DNA of 5,590 nt from the NCBI GenBank assembly GCA_018901315.1, contig JAHIFA010000040.1:1-5590 (forward strand), written 5' to 3'. Under the pieces are notes generated by a model. The model had not been told where the DNA came from. It ran no database searches and worked only from the letters and a program-made list of their open reading frames with translations. This DNA is from Nanobdellota archaeon (lineage in GTDB: Archaea > Nanobdellota > Nanobdellia > Woesearchaeales > CG1-02-33-12). Of this stretch, positions 1 through 4,471 are shown piece by piece; the first letter of the stretch is position 1, and each line of letters starts with the position of its first letter. Made by a program: the position numbers and the translations under genes.

Positions 1-52
1 ACTTTAGTTAGAATTACAGGATTATATTAGTCTTGAATTTAGTTAAAATTAC
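1..52. repeat. Imperfect 17-bp direct repeat upstream of the pilin operon
   Basis: Positions 1-17 and 36-52 match at 15 of 17 bases (core TTTAGTTARAATTAC) and start 35 bases apart. The second copy also contains a small inverted repeat, AATTT-AGTTA-AAATT (36-50). They lie just upstream of the TATA box at 73-80, where an archaeal activator could bind. The left copy touches the window edge, so more copies may exist outside. An operator role is inference; AT-rich sequence can give such matches by chance. Confidence 0.35.
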
Positions 53-66
53 TTTTGAGTAGGCAC

Positions 67-80
67 AAAGCTTTTATATA
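67..80 (+). promoter_or_regulatory. TATA box (with purine BRE) of the first pilin operon
   Basis: TTTATATA at 73-80 is preceded by AAAG (67-70), a purine-rich BRE-like stretch. The box spans -33 to -26 relative to the ATG at 106, so transcription should start at or very near the A of that ATG, giving a leaderless mRNA. No Shine-Dalgarno site precedes that ATG, which agrees. The ten bases CTTTTATATA (71-80) recur exactly at 3507-3516, and the promoter at 1497-1504 has the same spacing to its ATG. Confidence 0.6.
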
Positions 81-105
81 TTTAAGCAGGATTTTCTAGA
101 TAATA

Positions 106-267
106 ATGGCAGTGATTAGGAAAGCACAGGCATCAATGGAATACCTGCTTGTAGCAGGACTGATAACACTTGTAATTCTGCCTTCAATATATATCTTTTA
201 TAGCTATTCGCACAGGTCAAATGAAGAAATAGCCAGGGCATGGTTAACAGGTTTGGAACACAAATAA
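106..267 (+). CDS. Type IV pilin-like protein, 5' part (signal and membrane segment) of a frameshifted gene
   Basis: This 53-residue reading frame holds the N-terminus of an archaeal type IV pilin. A short positive leader ends in RKA, followed by QASMEYLLVAG, with Glu at +5 after the expected class III (PibD/FlaK/EppA-type) cleavage site. A hydrophobic helix runs to about residue 32. After residue 45 (GCA, 238-240) the frame gives WLTGLEHK and stops at 265-267. The globular domain lies in the -1 frame from 240 (next entry). One extra base near 240 would join them into a single 152-residue protein, a usual size for such pilins. The gene is leaderless, with a TATA box 26 bases upstream. The break may be a true mutation, an assembly error or, less likely, programmed frameshifting; no classic slippery heptamer is visible. 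The membrane helix would be the inner filament core or the anchor. Confidence 0.7.
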   Translation: MAVIRKAQASMEYLLVAGLITLVILPSIYIFYSYSHRSNEEIARAWLTGLEHK

Positions 268-563
268 TTGATGCTGCAGAGAAAGTATATTATCTTGGGG
301 GCCCATCCAAAACAACACTTGATTTAACAATGCCTAAAGGTGTTAGGAATATGGAAATATGGTGCAACCAGGAACTTGTATTTTTTTTAGCTGATGGTTC
401 AGAACTTGCATTCAAGTCAAGGGTGAACATAACTACCAATATAACTGCTGATGATGCTAGCGGCAGGTGCTGTTATAATTTCACAAAAAGAGATTATTCC
501 CCGGGGCTAAAGCATGTTATAGTTGAGGCAAATGGAGACAATGTATTAATTAGAGTTGAATAG
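240..563 (+). CDS. Type IV pilin-like protein, 3' part (globular domain) of a frameshifted gene
   Basis: This 107-residue frame begins at an ATG inside the 5' fragment and overlaps it by 28 bases. It has no signal peptide or membrane segment of its own, so as a separate protein it would stay in the cytoplasm. Its start (VNRFGTQIIDAAEKVYYLG) is the amphipathic helix that normally continues the pilin N-terminal helix, followed by a likely beta-rich domain. Three N-glycosylation sequons (NIT, NIT, NFT) and a CC pair (GRCCYNF) also fit an exported protein. There is no good Shine-Dalgarno site before the ATG. I therefore read it as the rest of the gene that starts at 106 rather than as an independent gene. 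An eight-T run at 381-388 lies inside it but keeps the frame. Family assignment rests on pattern, not a search. Confidence 0.7.
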   Translation: MVNRFGTQIIDAAEKVYYLGGPSKTTLDLTMPKGVRNMEIWCNQELVFFLADGSELAFKSRVNITTNITADDASGRCCYNFTKRDYSPGLKHVIVEANGDNVLIRVE

Positions 564-571
564 GTATCAAT

Positions 572-1000
572 ATGAAAAAAGCACAATCATCCATTGAAGT
601 TGCATTATTGATTGGATTTATGTTTTTGACATTCAACATATTTCTTCTTGTTATTACAGAGAGAATGGTTAATGTGCAGAATCAAAAAGACCGCCAGCTT
701 ATAGAGGATATGAGCTCTGTTATTGAGGGAGAAATCGAGCTTGCAGCAGGAGTTGAGGATGGTTATTCAAGGACATTTGAAATCCCGCAAACACTAAAAG
801 GCATTGATTACTCAGTAAAACTTATAAGCTCAACCACCATGGGAACAAATTATAGCGAGTTAGTGCTTAAATACATTAATTTTACAAAAACTCATGAAAC
901 AGTAAAAAAACTGCCAAAAAACGTTGATGGCATTATTGACAAAGGAGAAAATAATATATCAAAAAATGCAGGAATCATCTGCTTAAATACATGCTCATAA
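572..1000 (+). CDS. Type IV pilin-like (flagellin/pilin-like) protein
   Basis: This 142-residue protein opens with MKKAQSSIEVALLIGFMF: a four-residue leader ending KKA, then Q at +1 and Glu at +5, followed by a hydrophobic helix to about residue 28. This is a class III signal peptide for a prepilin peptidase. The DNA around the signal (577-597) closely matches that of the first pilin gene (121-141), which suggests common ancestry. The remainder has an amphipathic helix (about 30-58) and a small domain with three sequons (NYS, NFT, NIS). The C-terminal tail carries two Cys (137 and 141). AGGT at 562-565 lies six bases before the ATG, overlaps the previous TAG stop and suggests coupled translation in one operon. 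The likely role is a subunit of a type IV pilus-like surface filament; which filament cannot be told. Confidence 0.8.
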   Translation: MKKAQSSIEVALLIGFMFLTFNIFLLVITERMVNVQNQKDRQLIEDMSSVIEGEIELAAGVEDGYSRTFEIPQTLKGIDYSVKLISSTTMGTNYSELVLKYINFTKTHETVKKLPKNVDGIIDKGENNISKNAGIICLNTCS

Positions 1001-1015
1001 AAAGAGGCAATTTAA

Positions 1016-1417
1016 ATGAAAAAAGCCCAAACATGGTCTTTAGATGTGATGATAGCAATATTTATATTTATTGTTGTGATTATAGGATTTTTTTATATTA
1101 TTGATATGTCGTCAAAACCTAATAAAGCAGAAAAGCTTAAAGAGGAAGGTGAAACAGTTCCTGATATCCTGATATCATCAGGAACAGGTGAAAACCAAAC
1201 TGCTGTTCTGGAAAAAAAGGTTGATGAAGGAAAAATAGACGAGCTTGTTGAAAAAAGCAAGACTAAAGAAGGCTATGAAAACCTTAAGAAAGAGCTTGGC
1301 ATAGACGGAGAGTTCTACATCCATTTTGAGGATGATGATGGAAACATAATCTATATAAATGAAAGTGCGGGAACTGTTGGCATAGGCAGCGATAGCGTAA
1401 CCATAAAAGAAGAGTAA
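1016..1417 (+). CDS. Small type IV pilin-like membrane-anchored protein
   Basis: This 133-residue protein starts MKKAQTWSLDVMIA and has a strong hydrophobic helix (about residues 10-28). The leader KKA fits class III signal cleavage, but the acidic residue is Asp at +6 rather than Glu at +5. A Lys/Glu-rich, probably helical stalk follows (about 35-95). The short C-terminal domain (GIDGEFYIHFEDDDGNIIYI) looks like a beta hairpin and ends in a Gly/Ser-rich tail. Two sequons occur (NQT, NES). Ribosome binding site AGAGG (1003-1007) sits eight bases before the ATG, and the gap to the previous gene is 15 bases, so it is the third gene of the same operon. It resembles hypothetical pilin-like proteins that I associate with DPANN archaea; the exact function is unknown. 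Confidence 0.75.
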   Translation: MKKAQTWSLDVMIAIFIFIVVIIGFFYIIDMSSKPNKAEKLKEEGETVPDILISSGTGENQTAVLEKKVDEGKIDELVEKSKTKEGYENLKKELGIDGEFYIHFEDDDGNIIYINESAGTVGIGSDSVTIKEE

Positions 1418-1420
1418 TAG

Positions 1421-1440
1421 CCAAAGCCTATTGGATTTTT
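1421..1440 (+). terminator. Possible weak terminator after the first pilin operon
   Basis: CCAA (1421-1424) and TTGG (1431-1434) can pair across a six-base loop and are followed by ATTTTT (1435-1440). Archaeal termination depends mainly on T-runs, and the next promoter begins about 50 bases further on, so an end of transcript here makes sense. The stem is only four pairs, so this is a weak call. The rest of the gap (1441-1480) shows nothing clear. Confidence 0.3.
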
Positions 1441-1479
1441 CCTTAGTCCAGTACAAGCCAAATTTCTCTCTTGTAACTC

Positions 1480-1505
1480 TTAAATTAACAAAATAATTTA
1501 AATAC
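1480..1505 (+). promoter_or_regulatory. TATA box with overlapping inverted repeat, promoter of the second pilin operon
   Basis: TTTAAATA (1497-1504) lies at -33 to -26 relative to the ATG at 1530, exactly the spacing seen for the first operon. A perfect inverted repeat, TTAAATTA (1480-1487) / TAATTTAA (1494-1501) with a six-base spacer, overlaps the box. A dimeric regulator bound there would block TBP. The promoter is fairly well supported by spacing and by the absence of a Shine-Dalgarno site downstream; the operator is inference, since AT-rich palindromes are common. Confidence 0.5.
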
Positions 1506-1529
1506 TAGATGATAAACAATATATTAAGA

Positions 1530-2036
1530 ATGCACAAAAAGGCATATTTTTTCACATTAGACGCTTTTATTGCAACAAGCATTATAGTTATTGGCATTTC
1601 TTTAATCTTGTTTGCCCGAACAAACAAGCCTTATGAGATGCAGACTGCTTTTCTTTCCCAGGATGTTATAGACACTGCCTCATCAATAAAGATTTATGAG
1701 GTAAGTGATAATGAATATGTAAATAATTTAACAGCAGACGGGAACATAACAAACACACAAAATACTGTTTTAGAGCAAGTAGGGGAATTTTGCTTTAAGG
1801 GTATGAACAGCACAGCAGGCAATTTCACAGAAAAGGTCTTCTTAAGGATAATCCCCCTAGAGTATAACTTCCAGTTATTAATTAAGGATGGAAGTAATAT
1901 ATTGTTTAATTATACAAAGGGAAAAGGTATGGAAACCTCAAGAGTCCTGATATCATCAAAAAATATAATCTTTGGGCAGATAAATGATTCAACTATGTGG
2001 GGACCTTATACATCAGAGGTAATAACATGGCAATAA
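1530..2036 (+). CDS. Type IV pilin-like protein with class III signal
   Basis: From 1530 this encodes 168 residues starting MHKKAYFFTLDAFIATSIIV. The leader ends in KKA, Asp is at +6, and a hydrophobic helix covers about residues 9-30. A soluble extracytoplasmic domain follows, ending in a conserved-looking MWGPYTSEVITWQ tail. Six sequons (NLT, NIT, NST, NFT, NYT, NDS) suggest heavy glycosylation. An in-frame ATG at 1509 would add seven residues, but it has no Shine-Dalgarno site and sits too close to the TATA box. The 1530 ATG falls at the expected transcription start, so I chose it as a leaderless start. The stop overlaps the next gene by ten bases, implying coupling. It is probably a filament subunit or minor pilin, resembling uncharacterised pilin-like proteins of DPANN archaea. 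Confidence 0.75.
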   Translation: MHKKAYFFTLDAFIATSIIVIGISLILFARTNKPYEMQTAFLSQDVIDTASSIKIYEVSDNEYVNNLTADGNITNTQNTVLEQVGEFCFKGMNSTAGNFTEKVFLRIIPLEYNFQLLIKDGSNILFNYTKGKGMETSRVLISSKNIIFGQINDSTMWGPYTSEVITWQ

Positions 2037-3025
2037 AAAATAAAAAAGGAGTATTTTTCACATTTATGGCAATCCTTGTTGTAAGTGTTTTAGTTTTATC
2101 ATTTTCTTCTGATGTTTATGTCACTTCAAAAAATAAGATCCCTATACTTAAATCAAGAGTTAAAACAGCTGATAATTATTTAAGAAATCTTGAAACATCT
2201 TACCTGAAAACCTCATTGTATACAAGCAGCTATAATGCACTTAAGTCCATTATCTTATACATAAACCAAACAGATTTTCTAGCTGATGAGAATGATTTAA
2301 ACTCAAAGTTTGAGGAAATCCTGTTAAATGGCTCAATAAACGGAGAAAACATTAAAACCAAGTACAACATAAATTTGATGGAGGAAAACACATTTATCTA
2401 CAGGCTTGAAGATATTGAGAATATGTCACAGGATGTATTGCATATAACAACAAGCTTTGATAAGGATAATATAAACACTTTAATATTTCAGTCTAATGAT
2501 ACGGGGCCATGGCAGGTTGGCGTTAATTTAACTGTAAATTATTCTGTTGATGCAGGAATTGCTTTATGGAACAAAACAAAAACAATTAGTATAGTCATAA
2601 GCATATTTGGTTTTGATGACCCTTTATATCTTATAAATCCAGATGTTCCTTACTTTCACCCAATAAAGGAAACCCCTTTTAATGACACAGAGTGGAATGT
2701 TAGTACACTAAACGAGCATATTGCAAACGCAACTTACAGGCACGAATCTAATGAATCCACTGAGCACTCACCGAGCTATCTTATGAGATTTTATAATAAT
2801 ACTTCACCTTCATTATGCTGCGGCATTGAATCAATGATAAATGAAACATTATCTGATGAAAGGTATAAGAGTTATGTTGATTACTGCTTCTGGAGTGATG
2901 AGTGTGAGGGTTATGGAGTTTGGTTATATAATATAACAGGTATAACAACACCAAGTTATCCATTTAAGCTTGATGCATACCATGTTGCTCAATACAATAT
3001 GACAAAAGAGGCAGTAATCTCTTAA
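2027..3025 (+). CDS. Large type IV pilin-like exported glycoprotein
   Basis: The product has 332 residues: leader MAIKNKKG, then VFFTFMAILVVSVLVLSFSS, a class III-like signal and membrane helix (about 9-28). A helical stretch follows (about 34-80) and then a large beta-rich domain. The start at 2027 is set by GAGGT (2016-2020) six bases upstream; an ATG at 1997 would put ten residues before the leader and has no such site. No acidic residue follows the cleavage site, unlike the four other pilins here. Sixteen N-X-S/T sequons are present, and Cys 264, 265, 287 and 293 cluster near the C-terminus. Large size and loss of Glu5 recall tip pseudopilins such as GspK of type II secretion, an analogy rather than homology. 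It overlaps the previous gene by ten bases, so expression is probably coupled. Confidence 0.75.
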   Translation: MAIKNKKGVFFTFMAILVVSVLVLSFSSDVYVTSKNKIPILKSRVKTADNYLRNLETSYLKTSLYTSSYNALKSIILYINQTDFLADENDLNSKFEEILLNGSINGENIKTKYNINLMEENTFIYRLEDIENMSQDVLHITTSFDKDNINTLIFQSNDTGPWQVGVNLTVNYSVDAGIALWNKTKTISIVISIFGFDDPLYLINPDVPYFHPIKETPFNDTEWNVSTLNEHIANATYRHESNESTEHSPSYLMRFYNNTSPSLCCGIESMINETLSDERYKSYVDYCFWSDECEGYGVWLYNITGITTPSYPFKLDAYHVAQYNMTKEAVIS

Positions 3026-3026
3026 G

Positions 3027-3506
3027 ATGAATTATTATAACTTAATTTCAAATTCATACAATGAATTACACAAAGAAGAGCAGTTAAAGAAGATAAGGAT
3101 AATAAAAGATAATCTAAAACTAAAAAAACAGGACCTTCTTCTGGATGTTGGCTGCGGAACAGGAATTTTCGCAGAAGAGTTTAACTGTATAAAAATAGGT
3201 GTTGATCCAGCCATAAACCTCTTAAATCAGGGAAAGAATGCATTTTACATACAGGCATCTGCTGAAAATCTGCCATTTAAAGACAATTCTTTCGACACTG
3301 TTATATCTATTACTGCAATTCACAACTTTAAGGATATAAGGAAATGCTTGGAGGAGATAAAAAGGGTTTCCAGAAAAAATATTGCATTAAGCATATTGAA
3401 AAGATCAGCTAAAATAAATGAGATAAAAGATAACATAAAAAAATCATTTAAAATAACAAAAACAATTGAGGAAAACCAAGACATAATCTTCTTTGCCAAA
3501 AGATAA
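3027..3506 (+). CDS. Small class I SAM-dependent methyltransferase
   Basis: This 159-residue protein has the Rossmann methyltransferase signature. Motif I is DVGCGTG (40-46), the SAM-binding loop. GVDPA (58-62) ends strand 2, with Asp60 expected to bind the ribose hydroxyls. ASAENLPF (77-84) precedes the adenine pocket, and SFDTVISITAIHNF (88-101) is motif IV and post-IV. This is the Methyltransf_11 (UbiE-like) fold, but shorter than most members: little follows the core, so the substrate-binding part is minimal. The N-terminal MNYYNLISNSYNELHKEEQLKK helix belongs to a pattern I associate with uncharacterised archaeal methyltransferases. The substrate is unknown. It is cytoplasmic, with no signal or membrane segment. 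The start is one base after the pilin stop; only a distant GAGG (3008-3011) is seen, so it probably depends on translational coupling. A role in modifying pilins or their glycans is possible but unproven. Confidence 0.85.
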   Translation: MNYYNLISNSYNELHKEEQLKKIRIIKDNLKLKKQDLLLDVGCGTGIFAEEFNCIKIGVDPAINLLNQGKNAFYIQASAENLPFKDNSFDTVISITAIHNFKDIRKCLEEIKRVSRKNIALSILKRSAKINEIKDNIKKSFKITKTIEENQDIIFFAKR

Positions 3507-3516
3507 CTTTTATATA
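3507..3516 (+). promoter_or_regulatory. TATA box of the acidic protein-RuBisCO operon
   Basis: CTTTTATATA starts directly after the methyltransferase stop codon and is identical to 71-80. By the spacing of that promoter, transcription should begin near 3542, leaving a leader of about 25 bases that contains the ribosome binding site AAGGTGA (3554-3560). Unlike the two pilin promoters, this transcript is therefore not leaderless. A second AT-rich stretch, TTTAAATTA (3531-3539), is a weaker alternative and would place the start almost at the ATG. Confidence 0.5.
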
Positions 3517-3566
3517 ATATTAGGTTTATCTTTAAATTATAGTATACAATAACAAGGTGATAAACA

Positions 3567-4454
3567 ATGAATGTTCCAGATGAGATAATGAAACTAGCTA
3601 AATCATTGAAGGATAATGGTCTTGCTGCAAGCATGCATGATGCAATAGAACTGGCAAAAAACATGATTGGAAAGCCAAAGGAAAAGCCAGAGGTTAAGGT
3701 AAAAGAACCTAAAATCATTAAGCAGGATTTTGAAAAGCACAAGGAAGAAAAGCTTGAAGAAACAGTTGAGGAAGTTGAAGCTAAAGAAGAATCAATTGAA
3801 GAAGAAAAAGAGATTGAGGAGCCAATAGAAGAAAAGTCTGAAACTTGTGAGGAAATAACTGAAGAGGCTGAAGAAATAAAAAAAGAGTCAGAAATGCCTG
3901 AGGAACCAAAGGAAGCTGAAGAACCAACAGAAAAAAAGCCAGTTGAGAAGCAGGAAACCATTGAACAAGCTGTGGAAGAGGAGAGTTTAACTAGTGAAGC
4001 TGAGGAAATAAAAAATGATGAAAAACCTGGAGAGATAGACACAGAACCTGAAGAACAACAAGAAGAAATCAAGATTGAAGAGCCAAGCGAAGAAATTGAA
4101 CTTGAAGAAAAAAAAGAAAAGCTTCCAACAGTTGATGATATAGAGCCTGTTGATAGAACAAAGCCAGATTATGATATTACAAAAGAAGAAAAAACAGTAG
4201 AAGAACTGATGGAAGAAAATTCTGAATCTATTTATGTGGAAGATGATAATAAGGAAGTTAAAGAGCCTAAAGAAAAAGAACAAGAGCAAATTGAGCAATC
4301 CGAAGAAGAAAACTCGGAAGAAAAGCCAGATGAAAACATAGAAGAACAGCAAAACTCTGAAGAGGAAAAAAGAGAAAAAGAGCATAAGAGTGAAAAACAT
4401 TATGCCGAAGATAATGTTGATTTAACAAAGGTTTTTAGTTTTAGAAATAAATAA
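3567..4454 (+). CDS. Glu-rich, probably disordered protein of unknown function
   Basis: This 295-residue protein is about 31% Glu (92 residues by hand count) and also rich in Lys, with one Cys (94). I do not recognise a characterised family. Three parts can be seen. Residues 1-36 look like a small helical domain (NVPDEIMKLAKSLKDNGLAA, then a second helix to MIG). Residues 37 to about 278 are a low-complexity E/K/P/I linker without membrane segments. The last 12-15 residues (DNVDLTKVFSFRNK) are again ordered-looking and could be a binding peptide. Ribosome binding site GGTGA (3556-3560) lies six bases before the ATG. RuBisCO follows 14 bases after the stop, so both are probably on one mRNA. 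It is presumably a cytoplasmic adaptor or scaffold, but that is inference. The coding strand is strongly purine-rich, which creates long false frames on the other strand. Confidence 0.8.
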   Translation: MNVPDEIMKLAKSLKDNGLAASMHDAIELAKNMIGKPKEKPEVKVKEPKIIKQDFEKHKEEKLEETVEEVEAKEESIEEEKEIEEPIEEKSETCEEITEEAEEIKKESEMPEEPKEAEEPTEKKPVEKQETIEQAVEEESLTSEAEEIKNDEKPGEIDTEPEEQQEEIKIEEPSEEIELEEKKEKLPTVDDIEPVDRTKPDYDITKEEKTVEELMEENSESIYVEDDNKEVKEPKEKEQEQIEQSEEENSEEKPDENIEEQQNSEEEKREKEHKSEKHYAEDNVDLTKVFSFRNK

Positions 4455-4471
4455 AAAAAGGTGTTTTTTTG
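4453..4471 (+). promoter_or_regulatory. A7-GGTG-T7 element carrying the RuBisCO ribosome binding site
   Basis: Seven A (4453-4459), then GGTG (4460-4463), then seven T (4464-4470) form an exact A/T inverted repeat with the Shine-Dalgarno core in its loop. The last two T and the next G make the TTG start codon of RuBisCO (4469-4471). GGTG to start codon spacing is five bases. The T7 run is also the kind of signal that ends transcription in archaea, so part of the transcripts could stop after the acidic protein gene. The ribosome binding site is well supported; the attenuation role is inference. Confidence 0.5.

Noticed and set aside
225..267. Programmed -1 frameshift site in the first pilin
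   Set aside because: The overlap of the two frames contains no X-XXY-YYZ slippery heptamer, and no obvious stem follows; a single-base indel is simpler.
1178..1456. Minus-strand frame over the third pilin-like gene
   Set aside because: It has no ribosome binding site or promoter and overlaps a well-supported plus-strand gene.
1997..2026. Upstream ATG as start of the large pilin gene
   Set aside because: It would add ten non-basic residues before the signal and has no ribosome binding site, whereas GAGGT stands six bases before the ATG at 2027.
106..3025. Archaellin (archaeal flagellin) operon
   Set aside because: The class III signals are shared with archaellins, but the downstream sequences do not look like archaellins and no archaellum machinery genes (arl/fla) are present in the window.
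3320..4072. Long Ser-rich open frame on the minus strand
   Set aside because: It is the complement of the GAA/GAG-rich acidic protein gene plus the methyltransferase end; TTC/TCT-type codons give the Ser/Phe bias. The plus-strand genes have promoter, ribosome binding sites and clear motifs.
3987..4400. Phe/Leu-rich minus-strand frame resembling a membrane protein
   Set aside because: It is another complement frame of the Glu/Lys-rich region; the hydrophobicity follows from reading purine-rich codons backwards.
4405..4451. C-terminal peptide of the acidic protein as a PCNA-binding (PIP) box
   Set aside because: VDLTKVFSF has the rough hydrophobic spacing but lacks the leading Gln and the paired aromatics, so the match is too weak.
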